This document shows, one piece after another, positions 1-8,276 of a stretch of 64,000 nt of DNA. The DNA comes from Saprospiraceae bacterium. Lineage in GTDB: Bacteria; Bacteroidota; Bacteroidia; Chitinophagales; Saprospiraceae. The stretch covers positions 1 through 64,000 of the forward strand of contig JADJTQ010000009.1 in assembly GCA_016711125.1 (NCBI GenBank), written 5' to 3'. The notes below the pieces were generated by a model. That model did not search any database. It was not told the DNA's origin and saw nothing but the letters and a program-made list of their open reading frames with translations. Within the stretch, counting starts at the first letter, position 1. Each line of letters starts with the position of its first letter. A program made the position numbers and the translations under genes.

Positions 1-211
1 TCATGGCTTTTAATTTAGATTTTACAAAACGAACTCATTTACTTTGTTAATAAGTGTATTGAAGCAATCGAATTGTCCTGCTCAAAGGGGATAAAATTAT
101 CGATTGCACCGTCAGGTGTCATCTAAAACGTCAATCGATTTAATGAGTGATACCAAAAATCGAGCCTGATGTAAAGCAAGGCAACAACGTTGATTTGCTG
201 ACCTTGCAACT

Positions 212-1474
212 ATGCTCCAAAATCCTGACCTTCATGCAATGGCTGTGAATTTTCAGATGACTCAGGTTGGAAAACACAAAATCAAGCTGACTAATCTTGA
301 CAAGGTACTGTTTCCTGAAAGTGGAGTCATTAAAGCTGAACTTGTTGCTTATTATCTGAACATAGCTCCCACACTTTTACGATACATCAGACGAAGAGCT
401 CTTTCGTTGATTCGGTTTCCCGACGGGATTCAGTCCCATCAGTTTTTTCAGAAAGACAAGCCTGACTGGGCTCCGGATTGGATAGAGAGTGTGCCGCTGG
501 GCAAAGACGAGAAAAAGGACTACATCATGGCCACTGACGAAGCCAGTATCGTGTGGCTAGCTAATATGGCGAGCATTGAGTTGCACATCCGTCAGGATAG
601 AAACCCAAATCATGACAGGCCGGATTTTTTCATTTTTGACCTGGATCCGCCGGAAGGCCAACCTATCCGCGAAGTGGTCGAGATAGCGCAGCAGCTGCAT
701 GAATTTCTAGTGCCTTACGGTTATCATCCCTTTGTCAAAACCAGCGGGGGCAAAGGCTTACACATCTTTGTGCCTATTGAGACGAAATACGATTATGACA
801 CCATGTTTGCCTGCGTCAAATCCTTGGCTGAAGAATTTATCGGCCTGCATCCGGGTAGTTGTACTCTTAAAATAAACAAGGAAGCTCGCAAAGGCAAACT
901 GCTGGTTGATATTTATCGCAATCGCGGATCACAAACTATAGTGGCCCCATATAGTGTAAGAGGTAGAGAGCCTGCACCAGTATCGATGCCACTAGCCTGG
1001 CACCAGCTCGATGATCTTGATGACCCAACAATCTATCATGTACGAAACGTTGCGGACATTGTCAAGCGGGAGGGTGATCAGTGGGAAGGCTTTCAGAGCT
1101 ATTCCACGCCTCTTCATACTGACTCTGATCAGCGTAAGGGATCGACTATTGTATTGCCGCCTTCCAAATTCTATAAAACCCCGGATCAACTCAAATCATA
1201 TCTAGAAAAAAGGGATTTTAGCAAAACCCCCGAACCGACGCCTTCTCTCGTTGAAACCGACGGAGATGCTTTTGTGGTGCACCGACATCACGCATCAAGA
1301 TTGCACTATGATTTACGACTCGAAAAGATGGTACCCTACTATCGTGGGCAGTTCCCAAAGGCATGCCACACAAACCCGGTATCAAACGGCTTGCCGTCCA
1401 GACAGAGCCTCATCCGGTTGAGTATCTGCAATTTGACGGGGAGATCCCTAAGGATCAATATGGCGGCGGCATGA
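212..1474 (+). CDS. ligD: LigD, N-terminal part: primase/polymerase domain (gene frameshifted)
   Basis: N-terminal part of the multidomain bacterial NHEJ ligase LigD. Residues about 20-290 are the archaeo-eukaryotic-primase-type polymerase domain, with the acidic run FIFDLDPPEG and the motif KTSGGKGLHIFVP that bind metal and nucleotide. The phosphoesterase (PE) domain opens at about residue 353 with VHRHHASRLHYDLRLE. Directly after that, at about position 1327, one G is missing (GAAAAG/ATGG); restoring it continues the protein into the frame of the next entry, so the last ~40 residues here are out of frame. Order is Pol-PE-Lig. The start is uncertain; Met at 239 or 257 is also possible. ku lies downstream on the same strand. 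The family call is firm; whether the break is real or a sequencing error is not settled. Confidence 0.88.
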   Translation: MLQNPDLHAMAVNFQMTQVGKHKIKLTNLDKVLFPESGVIKAELVAYYLNIAPTLLRYIRRRALSLIRFPDGIQSHQFFQKDKPDWAPDWIESVPLGKDEKKDYIMATDEASIVWLANMASIELHIRQDRNPNHDRPDFFIFDLDPPEGQPIREVVEIAQQLHEFLVPYGYHPFVKTSGGKGLHIFVPIETKYDYDTMFACVKSLAEEFIGLHPGSCTLKINKEARKGKLLVDIYRNRGSQTIVAPYSVRGREPAPVSMPLAWHQLDDLDDPTIYHVRNVADIVKREGDQWEGFQSYSTPLHTDSDQRKGSTIVLPPSKFYKTPDQLKSYLEKRDFSKTPEPTPSLVETDGDAFVVHRHHASRLHYDLRLEKMVPYYRGQFPKACHTNPVSNGLPSRQSLIRLSICNLTGRSLRINMAAA

Positions 1475-2559
1475 TGTGGATTTACGCAAGGGGCAAATAC
1501 GAAATCACGAAGGAAAAAAAAGATGGGTTCTATTTTCATTTATCCAGCCCCCAGATGGATGGCGAGTATCGCATGCACAATACCAAAGCCAAAGAATGGT
1601 TGCTTGAGAGGGTTGATCGCGATCTAACAAACATTCTGGAAGACAAAGTGCCGATTATGCTGGCCGACAGTGCAGATAAAATACCGGCAAATAAGGATGA
1701 TTATTTTTATGAAGTTAAGTGGGATGGAATCAGAGCCATAATTGCGATTGAAGAAGGAGTGATTAAAATCAGAAGCCGGAATCAGAACGATCTCACTGAC
1801 CGGTTTCCGGAGCTCACCAATCTGGCGGAGAGCTTTCGGATATCCAACGGTATATTTGATGGTGAAATCGTCTGCCTGGATAATAAGGGGAGGCCTGACT
1901 TTAAGAAAGTCATCGCCCGGATGCACAGTAGTAACAAGGTGAAAATTGAAAAGTCAACCAAAAGCAATCCAGCCTATTGTTACCTGTTCGACTGTATCTA
2001 TTTGGATGGACGTTCTTTACTGGGTGAACCCATTGAACGCAGACGTATGTGGTGTAATGATAGTATTAAAAAAGGTTCGGGTTACCGCATGAGTGAGGCC
2101 ATTGATGATGGCGAAGCTCTCTGGGAGGCAGCTGGTAAGCTACAGTTGGAAGGGATTATGGCTAAGAAGCGTGGTAGCAAATATCAGATGGGTAAACGCA
2201 CCACTGACTGGATCAAAATAAAATACCGTCAATCTGAAGAAGTAGCGATCATTGGATATACGGAAGGTGAAGGTGACCGGGTCAATACTTTCGGAGCCTT
2301 ACATATTGCCGAAAAGATCGGTGACGGTCTCATATACCGTGGCAAGGTCGGCACTGGCTTTGATGGTCAAAAGATGAAGGAGATCATTGAACTACTCCGT
2401 AAAGTCGAGGTAATTGAAAAACCAATTGAAGAAAAGCCCCCTGATGAAAAAGTGACTACCTGGATCAAGCCGGAGATAACCTGTGAGGTCAAGTTTGCCA
2501 GCCTCACCAATAATGGCACCTACCGTGAGCCGATCTTTCAGTTTCTGGTGGATTATTAA
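1363..2559 (+). CDS. ligD: LigD, C-terminal part: PE remainder and ATP-dependent DNA ligase
   Basis: Continuation of the same ligD gene after the ~1327 frameshift; its true 5' edge in this frame is about 1329. Residues 1-80 complete the PE domain (FDGEIPKDQYGGG). From about residue 95 comes the adenylation domain: YEVKWDGIRAI carries the lysine that is adenylated (K119 of this piece), followed by FDGEIVCLD, EGIMAKKRGS and TDWIKIK (motifs III to V). An OB fold ends the protein. It seals nicks during non-homologous end joining with Ku. No separate start or ribosome site is convincing, which supports one broken reading frame rather than two genes. Confidence 0.88.
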   Translation: MPHKPGIKRLAVQTEPHPVEYLQFDGEIPKDQYGGGMMWIYARGKYEITKEKKDGFYFHLSSPQMDGEYRMHNTKAKEWLLERVDRDLTNILEDKVPIMLADSADKIPANKDDYFYEVKWDGIRAIIAIEEGVIKIRSRNQNDLTDRFPELTNLAESFRISNGIFDGEIVCLDNKGRPDFKKVIARMHSSNKVKIEKSTKSNPAYCYLFDCIYLDGRSLLGEPIERRRMWCNDSIKKGSGYRMSEAIDDGEALWEAAGKLQLEGIMAKKRGSKYQMGKRTTDWIKIKYRQSEEVAIIGYTEGEGDRVNTFGALHIAEKIGDGLIYRGKVGTGFDGQKMKEIIELLRKVEVIEKPIEEKPPDEKVTTWIKPEITCEVKFASLTNNGTYREPIFQFLVDY

Positions 2560-2665
2560 GAGCGTATTTATAGTAATTACTTCTTTCACGGGGTCATCGA
2601 ATTATATATAAAACATTGGTATAATATTTGCGACAATTAGATTTCGATCACTAAATAAACAACCT

Positions 2666-3505
2666 ATGATGCGAGCAATTTGGAAAGGACATATCCGGTT
2701 TTCACTCGTTACTATTCCTATCCGTATGTACAGTGCGATTGAGTCTGGACAATCGATTAGTTTTCGCCAACTCCATAAGGATGATAATGGTCCGATCGGT
2801 TATCAGAAGGTGTGCAAAGTGTGTGAAGAAAAGGTGGCTACGGCCGACATCGTCAAGGGTTATGAATACGAATCTGACCAATATGTGATTGTCGATGATG
2901 CTGATCTAAACAAGATTAAATTAAAGAGTACCAAGGTGATTGATATTGAGGCTTTTGTCAATGCCGACGAGGTCAATCCTGCGCTATTTGACTCTCCGTA
3001 TTTTGCCGGACCAGATGGTGAAGTAGCTACCAAAGCATACTCTTTGCTTTGCCAAACTTTAAAAAACAGCAATAAGCTCGGTATCGGAAAGGTCGTTTTG
3101 CGAGATAAAGAAAGTGTCGTGCTGATTGCCCCTTCCGGTTCAGGCCTGATGATGTATAAACTGCGATTTCCAGACGAGCTTCGCAATATTGAAGAAGTAC
3201 CCAACATTGGTCATGTCGAAACAGATCCTGCTCAGTTAAGACTTGCGGAGACGCTGGTAGACTCGATGGCAAAACCATTCGCTGAACTAGAGTTGGAAGA
3301 TAAATACCGGAGTGCCGTAATGGAGATTGTCGAGGCAAAAGTAGCCGGTAAAGAAATTATCATGCTCGCTGAAGAGGAAGCACCGATCGTCGATATCATG
3401 ACGGCTTTACAGGAAAGTATCAACCAGGCTAAATCTGAAAAGAAGCCCCTGAAAAAAGCCACCGGTAAGAAGGCCGAAGAGGAGGAAGATAAGAAGACTG
3501 CTTAG
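2666..3505 (+). CDS. ku: Ku protein (NHEJ DNA-end binding)
   Basis: Bacterial Ku homodimer that binds double-strand DNA ends and recruits LigD. The protein opens with the typical RAIWKGHIRFSLVTIPI and continues through the Ku barrel (IRMYSAIES, FRQLHKDD, DGPIGYQ-like segment, YEYESDQYVIV). The last ~40 residues are lysine- and glutamate-rich, like the extended C-terminal tails of other bacterial Ku proteins. Length of 279 residues fits the family. It lies about 105 bases after ligD on the same strand, the usual two-gene NHEJ arrangement. An AT-rich stretch at 2605-2632 may hold its own promoter, but no clean TAnnTTTG box is present. Confidence 0.95.
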   Translation: MMRAIWKGHIRFSLVTIPIRMYSAIESGQSISFRQLHKDDNGPIGYQKVCKVCEEKVATADIVKGYEYESDQYVIVDDADLNKIKLKSTKVIDIEAFVNADEVNPALFDSPYFAGPDGEVATKAYSLLCQTLKNSNKLGIGKVVLRDKESVVLIAPSGSGLMMYKLRFPDELRNIEEVPNIGHVETDPAQLRLAETLVDSMAKPFAELELEDKYRSAVMEIVEAKVAGKEIIMLAEEEAPIVDIMTALQESINQAKSEKKPLKKATGKKAEEEEDKKTA

Positions 3506-3541
3506 GAGGCTAATCATATTAGGAAAATTCGTAATTAAGAG

Positions 3542-3549
3542 TAACTTTG
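3542..3549 (+). promoter_or_regulatory. Promoter -7 box TAACTTTG
   Basis: Exact match to the Bacteroidetes -7 consensus TAnnTTTG. It lies only 5 bases before the ATG of the TPR gene at 3555, so transcription would start at or next to the start codon. I see no clear -33 TTTG partner. Confidence 0.45.
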
Positions 3550-3554
3550 CCGCA

Positions 3555-4139
3555 ATGGCTAAGTTGATTCCATATAAACCAGATACGGAACGTAAATTAG
3601 GTTTTCGCAAAGTCAGAAAAGACATTGTCGACGAAGCCCCCCCCCAATTGAACCTGTTTAGACAAGAACGCGAAGTACAGATCCTACGTCATCTCGATCC
3701 ATTTGAAAAAGGCCTTCAGCTTGATGAAAAAAACGAAAGTCTCGCTGAAAAACTATACCTCGAAGCAGTTCGCAATTCCATTTCGGTAGCTGATGCATAT
3801 TGTAATTTAGGAATTATTTACGCCCGGAGGGGTGAGACAGTCAAAGCTATCGATAGCTTTACAAATGCCCTGGTTAAAAATCCCCGGCATACCGAGGCTC
3901 ATTACAATCTCGCCAATATGTACTATGATGCAGGCAATTATCAACTTGCATTAACCCATTATGAAGTGGCCCTTCGGATGGAGGATATTTTTCCGGAAAT
4001 CGCTTATAACCTGGCGTTGACTTATCTGTGTCTAAACAGGCGTGAGGATGCGATTGAGGCACTGGAGAAATATCTGGAAATGGTTGAAGCATCGGATCAG
4101 GATCAAGCTCGTAAATTGATTAGTCTCCTGCAAATCTAA
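3555..4139 (+). CDS. Tetratricopeptide repeat protein
   Basis: A 194-residue soluble protein. The first ~45 residues are basic and without repeats. From about residue 55 there are at least three TPR units, shown by AYCNLGIIYARRGETVKAI, AHYNLANMYYDAGNYQLAL and IAYNLALTYLCLNRREDAI, ending with a capping helix. TPRs bind partner proteins; no catalytic domain is present and I cannot name a partner. There is no signal peptide, so it is probably cytoplasmic. A nine-C run at 3647-3655, encoding the prolines after DEA, is a possible slippage site. It is followed by about 130 bases and then a convergent minus-strand gene. Confidence 0.85.
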   Translation: MAKLIPYKPDTERKLGFRKVRKDIVDEAPPQLNLFRQEREVQILRHLDPFEKGLQLDEKNESLAEKLYLEAVRNSISVADAYCNLGIIYARRGETVKAIDSFTNALVKNPRHTEAHYNLANMYYDAGNYQLALTHYEVALRMEDIFPEIAYNLALTYLCLNRREDAIEALEKYLEMVEASDQDQARKLISLLQI

Positions 4140-4220
4140 CAGTACTCAGTAAAGTCCAAAAACAGAGTTAATCTGACGTAGATTAATAGATTTTTTTTCA
4201 TTCTAAAAGGGAGGCTTCTG

Positions 4221-4260
4221 AGCTCACCCTGATTTTTATATTCCGCGGCTTCTAAGAGCG
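4221..4260. repeat. Dispersed intergenic repeat, copy 1 (degenerate)
   Basis: Shares GCTCACCCTGA and ATTCCGCGGCTTC with the copy at 9101-9166. It lies between convergent genes. It is short and diverged, so membership in the family is tentative. Confidence 0.35.
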
Positions 4261-4270
4261 AACATTTCAA

Positions 4271-5461
4271 TTAAATTAAATCAACCGCCAAAGTAATGAT
4301 GAATGAAGCTGCAGCAATTAATAAACCAATCATAAAGGCATTGTAGCAAAGATTGAGGTGTTTATATTTTTTAGCCAATACCAGGCCTAAGTAATAAAGA
4401 TATTTACTGAGAGAGCTATACAGCAAGTCTTCATCCTGCATTAAATTCTTAATGCCCCATTCAAATTTATCAAGTGGCATTTTGTAGAAATTTCCAAAAA
4501 AAAGGATGTTAAACCTTTTTTCCAAAAATTTCTCATCGCTATATTTTGCCGATGTGATCTTGGGTCTGGTAGATAGGGTAGCCAGGATAATCGAGACAAG
4601 ACATACCAGAATCAGAATAATAGTCGGAAGGAGCAGATTGGGGCTTGCACTGAGTTTAGGCACCAGGCTCGAAATGATAATCGAAAGCATAATTGCATTG
4701 ATGCTGAGCATGATGTTGGCTTTATTATCAGCTATTCTGCTTAGATTATTGTGGTTTCGCAAGGTGACTCGAAACATTGTCTCGACGCCGCGGTCTGATT
4801 TTTTGGCCAGTGAATTGGAAGGATCCTCCGCTTCAAAGGTTGTTTTATTGAGCTCATATTCTTTCAGATTTTTCAATTGTTTGTGAAGTTTGAGCAAGTG
4901 TTTTCGCTTCCGGTCACCAAACTTATTTTGAGCAACAGTAGTATAAAACTTGTGATTGTTGAGGAATTCGAGATTGAGCTTGATCCAGTCTTTTTCCGAA
5001 TATTTTTTATCTCCATGAGCTTCCCATTCACCCCGGAGCCGCCCCAGAGCGTCAAAGTACTTTTTATCGCCAACGTGAGCCGTATCTGCATCGCGCACTA
5101 TTTGCTCACCGATATTCAGTGGCACAGCTGTTTTTTTTGTAGCCAGGATATAGTGTTTTACTCGTTTAATTCGATCTGCAGATTGTTGATTTTCGGTTAA
5201 GAATGCGGCAGCTAGATCAGCTGATCTTTCTTCATGTTGCTCCCAACCCTTGTGAAAGCCCAGGTCATGAAACCACATGGCAACGACAATGTCTTCCAGA
5301 TCATCTTCACTTAGTTGATAGTCATTTCCGAGCTCAATCGCTGCCTCGACGGTTTCTGCAAAGTGATTCACCGAATGAAAAAGATAGGTCTTTGCAATAT
5401 TCTTTTGAGCAAAGTCCCGGGCAAATGATTCCGCTTTTGTGGTAAGATCGCTTATTGACAT
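4271..5461 (-). CDS. HD phosphohydrolase fused to Pycsar-effector-type transmembrane domain
   Basis: A 396-residue two-part protein. Residues 20-185 form an HD domain: H29/H33, the signature H65-D66 in MWFHDLGF, and D124/D126 in VRDADTAH, the expected metal ligands for hydrolysing phosphate esters or cyclic nucleotides. Residues about 226-396 match the Pycsar effector membrane family (PycTM): GVETMFRVTLRNHN, then ADNKANIMLSINAIMLSI, with membrane segments near 249-268, 276-296 and 372-393. In Pycsar phage defence such a domain is gated by cCMP or cUMP made by a PycC cyclase. No cyclase gene is in this window, so a defence role is not shown. The SdiA-regulated-like gene lies 13 bases upstream and may share the transcript. 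Domain calls are good; the ligand and function are unknown. Confidence 0.8.
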   Translation of the reverse strand: MSISDLTTKAESFARDFAQKNIAKTYLFHSVNHFAETVEAAIELGNDYQLSEDDLEDIVVAMWFHDLGFHKGWEQHEERSADLAAAFLTENQQSADRIKRVKHYILATKKTAVPLNIGEQIVRDADTAHVGDKKYFDALGRLRGEWEAHGDKKYSEKDWIKLNLEFLNNHKFYTTVAQNKFGDRKRKHLLKLHKQLKNLKEYELNKTTFEAEDPSNSLAKKSDRGVETMFRVTLRNHNNLSRIADNKANIMLSINAIMLSIIISSLVPKLSASPNLLLPTIILILVCLVSIILATLSTRPKITSAKYSDEKFLEKRFNILFFGNFYKMPLDKFEWGIKNLMQDEDLLYSSLSKYLYYLGLVLAKKYKHLNLCYNAFMIGLLIAAASFIITLAVDLI

Positions 5462-5474
5462 TTAGACCCAGATG

Positions 5475-6374
5475 TTAAATTTTTGGATTGAAAACATAGA
5501 CTTTTGGTGAGGTCCCTCTTCCTTCATTGGCAATGTACAAAATACCGTTCTTATCAATAGCTATACCTTCAGGCTGCACATGTAAGGTCCGATCTAATTT
5601 GGCAACTGACTTTATTTGACCTTCTGGGTTTAAAACAATGATTGCCTTGGAGGTTGATGATATCAGATAAAGATTATCTGCCTGATCCATGCAGATGGCA
5701 GAAGGACTAAAATATGGTGCATTCTTAGATTGGCCCAGTCGATTGGCGATCTCACGGCAATCGATCGTAAATCCGGGTTCTTCGAGAAGGGTCATAGTCA
5801 CCAGGTTGAAGTTGAACACCTTACGCTCATACGACTTGGTATTTGGTCCTGAACGTTTGCATGCAATCAATAGATGTTGTTTGCTGGTGACATAATAGAG
5901 GCCTTCTATGTCATACTTAGCGCTCAATTTCGTTTCGTATTTGGTAGTTTGACCTAGCGTGTCGTAATTAAAGATGTCACCCTTGCTCGTTATAATGTAG
6001 ATATTTCGCCCAACCGTGGTTATTCCTTCATAATCGTCAGCCTTGCCAAATTTTACTTTTTTATCAATGAGACCAGTCTTTTTATTCAGATAATAGATAA
6101 TTCCATTTTCATCTTCGATCGCGAGTAGAAACTTATCCTCAGAAAAAGTGAGGCCGGAAATTTTTTTTAGCTCTTCTGGAACAAGTATGGTTTGGTCCGG
6201 TTGGTTGATACGGTACGCGTGGAATCCCTGGATCGTTTCCTTTTCGAGACTGTTGGAGGTTGCAATGTTACTCTGAACGATTTTGGTCTGAATGAAATAC
6301 AAACCTGCTAAGGTGCCAGCGAGTAGTAACGTCATTAATAAATATCTCATAAGGGCATACTTTAAGCTAACCAA
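5475..6374 (-). CDS. SdiA-regulated-domain (YjiK-like) beta-propeller protein
   Basis: A 299-residue protein with an N-terminal membrane anchor or signal sequence (about residues 8-28) and a propeller-like body of short repeated blades. The recurring motifs DDYEGITTVG, DIEGLYYV and QPEGIAIDKNGILYIANE fit the SdiA-regulated family (PF06977 type). These proteins face the periplasm; their ligand and activity are not established. Met9 (position 6350) is an alternative start closer to the hydrophobic segment. It is the first gene of a likely two-gene minus-strand unit with the HD/Pycsar-like gene. Confidence 0.75.
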   Translation of the reverse strand: MVSLKYALMRYLLMTLLLAGTLAGLYFIQTKIVQSNIATSNSLEKETIQGFHAYRINQPDQTILVPEELKKISGLTFSEDKFLLAIEDENGIIYYLNKKTGLIDKKVKFGKADDYEGITTVGRNIYIITSKGDIFNYDTLGQTTKYETKLSAKYDIEGLYYVTSKQHLLIACKRSGPNTKSYERKVFNFNLVTMTLLEEPGFTIDCREIANRLGQSKNAPYFSPSAICMDQADNLYLISSTSKAIIVLNPEGQIKSVAKLDRTLHVQPEGIAIDKNGILYIANEGRGTSPKVYVFNPKI

Positions 6375-6694
6375 TAGGTTACCAAAAATCGTGAATATAG
6401 CTACGGTAAAATTACATAAAAGACACTGATACCATTTGTATTAGCTTAAAATTCTTGGCAATTCGATCTGGTGGTATAGTTACCGGTGCCAGATTTTCCA
6501 AAATGTCTAACCCTGGGGGAACATCTAACTTTGATACGCTTATATAAAATATAGCGAAAGTGTTTTTTGTTTAGTAGAGATGGCAAAAGCCAGGAGGCCG
6601 TACTTTGGTGGAACGCTCGAATGAGCTAAAGAGCAGAAAGTGTCAGGGATAATAGCGGTACCTTTGTCTTGAGTAATTACTGTATCTAATATAG
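6375..6694. other. Intergenic stretch between divergent genes
   Basis: About 320 bases that must hold promoters for the SdiA-regulated-like gene (minus) and the small gene at 6695 (plus). I see no exact TAnnTTTG box, no RNA gene and no repeat. A 61-codon minus-strand reading frame here has no recognisable feature. Confidence 0.4.
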
Positions 6695-6949
6695 TTGATG
6701 GCGGAAGTGTTAAAAATTGATCCAACTCTCAGAAAGGCTGCTGAGATTTTGGGAGAGGCCCGAAAGGGTATGGGATTGAAAGACTTTCCTTTTGAGTCAA
6801 ATCTAAGTATGCGTCCTTTGGTGAATCGATGGATGCAAGATTTTGAAGGACGGGATGATAGATTGAAGGTACTTTATGATCAAATCAAGAAGTACTCCGA
6901 AGATTATCCATCCATATTGGATGCTTACACCGATATTCTGGCCTCGTGA
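6695..6949 (+). CDS. Small conserved-looking protein of unknown function
   Basis: An 84-residue charged protein without signal peptide or membrane segment, predicted mostly helical (LRKAAEILGEARKGMG, then RWMQDFEGRDDRLKVLYDQI). I do not recognise a family. Its stop overlaps the GTG start of the next gene (GTGA), so the two are probably translationally coupled and act together. Met2 is an equally possible start. Confidence 0.65.
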   Translation: MMAEVLKIDPTLRKAAEILGEARKGMGLKDFPFESNLSMRPLVNRWMQDFEGRDDRLKVLYDQIKKYSEDYPSILDAYTDILAS

Positions 6950-8256
6950 ACGACCATCACGATATGTTACATGTTCTATTGAGTAGTATTTTTCCCGTGG
7001 CACTTTCTGAGAGCAGCTACGGCTATGCGGCACCTCCATTTGTGATGGAGCCGTTTTATATCACCACCGGCTTGCAAAATCTATTGGCAGATTCTAAGGC
7101 TGAGTTGCGATACGAGCAGTTTTTTGAATTTGACAGAATCTCCTATACCGTGAGAGCATGTCTGATCATTCTGGAGAAATATTATCACATGCATTTTGAT
7201 CACATGCTTCCTTTCCTGTTCAGTTTGAAGCACGAAGGAACCAACATGGAAGGATTTTATAAGACAACTTCGCTCCTGGATTTTCTGGAGGTTAAAGTTA
7301 AGGGTACCCCACCAGAAATTACGCAGAAAAGGCTTGATCATTTATTAAAAAACATTAGTGATTCAGATCTATGGCTGGAGGTCTTTTCACCAGATATTTT
7401 TTACTTTGAAGGCATTTACCTCGCATATATGAGTGATGTAACAGAGGTAGAGACCTTATCCCGTTTGCGTAAATTATTATTGACGTCTGATTCATTTTCA
7501 GATTACGATACGGCCAAGGTAGTAGCGAATCTTACGCGTGTATATTTGTCTATGTTTGATATTGAGGTAGGTATTTTTACGGTTGACTACCCCTTCGAAA
7601 AACTTATGCTGAAGCGCTATAATATTAACTACTCAATTATTCAGGAAGAATTGCATGATCTGATCACCCAGGAAGGACAACATATTTACACGAGGGCATG
7701 CCGGGAAAATCGAATTCAGATACTGGCGAATCTCGATCAGTTGGAATCCCCAACCGCCATTGATCGAAAGTTTTTAGATAGGGGATTTAAGAGTCTCATG
7801 ATTGTACCATTGCGTGATCACAAAAGGAAAGTCATCGGCATTATGGAGCTCGCTTCAACCCAACCCTATGATTTTACCCAGGTCAAAAGACTCAAACTGA
7901 AAGAAATTCTTCCGCTGTATGATGTGGCAATGGAAGACAGTCGTAATGCAGTCGATAATAGCATTCAAAAGGTAATTCAGGAGCAATTTACCAACATACA
8001 TCCGAGTGTTTTTTGGAAGTTTTCACAAACAGCTTTCGACTATATCAATAGCAGGCAGGGAGGTGAGGATACCGGTCAGATTTCCACCGTTCAATTTAAT
8101 GATGTATTTCCGATTTTTGGTCAAATTGACATTAATAGCAGCACTGCAATCAGAAATCTTGCGGTGAAGAGCGACCTTGACCGAAACTTGTACCTGGTGG
8201 CAGATATACTTAATTTGGCGTACGATCATACCCGTTTTTTTATTAAAAAAAACTAA
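6946..8256 (+). CDS. GAF-domain protein, N-terminal part (gene frameshifted)
   Basis: The first 436 residues of a large protein. Residues 1-180 are a helical region I do not recognise. Residues about 185-330 fit a GAF domain: VYLSMFDIEVGIFTVDYP, NRIQILANLDQL, then GFKSLMIVPLRDHKRKVIG and IMELAST. GAF domains bind small ligands such as cyclic nucleotides or haem; no output enzyme is attached. The start is GTG, chosen because it overlaps the stop of the preceding gene. The frame breaks in a T7/A8 homopolymer pair at 8231-8252. One missing base there joins it to the next entry, where codons such as TTT GAG GTT GAT continue without a stop, so both are one gene. Confidence 0.75.
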   Translation: MNDHHDMLHVLLSSIFPVALSESSYGYAAPPFVMEPFYITTGLQNLLADSKAELRYEQFFEFDRISYTVRACLIILEKYYHMHFDHMLPFLFSLKHEGTNMEGFYKTTSLLDFLEVKVKGTPPEITQKRLDHLLKNISDSDLWLEVFSPDIFYFEGIYLAYMSDVTEVETLSRLRKLLLTSDSFSDYDTAKVVANLTRVYLSMFDIEVGIFTVDYPFEKLMLKRYNINYSIIQEELHDLITQEGQHIYTRACRENRIQILANLDQLESPTAIDRKFLDRGFKSLMIVPLRDHKRKVIGIMELASTQPYDFTQVKRLKLKEILPLYDVAMEDSRNAVDNSIQKVIQEQFTNIHPSVFWKFSQTAFDYINSRQGGEDTGQISTVQFNDVFPIFGQIDINSSTAIRNLAVKSDLDRNLYLVADILNLAYDHTRFFIKKN

Positions 8257-8276
8257 CATTTGAGGTTGATAATCTT

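Noticed and set aside
4271..6374. Complete Pycsar defence operon
   Set aside because: Only the effector-type domain is present; no cyclase gene is adjacent or in the window.
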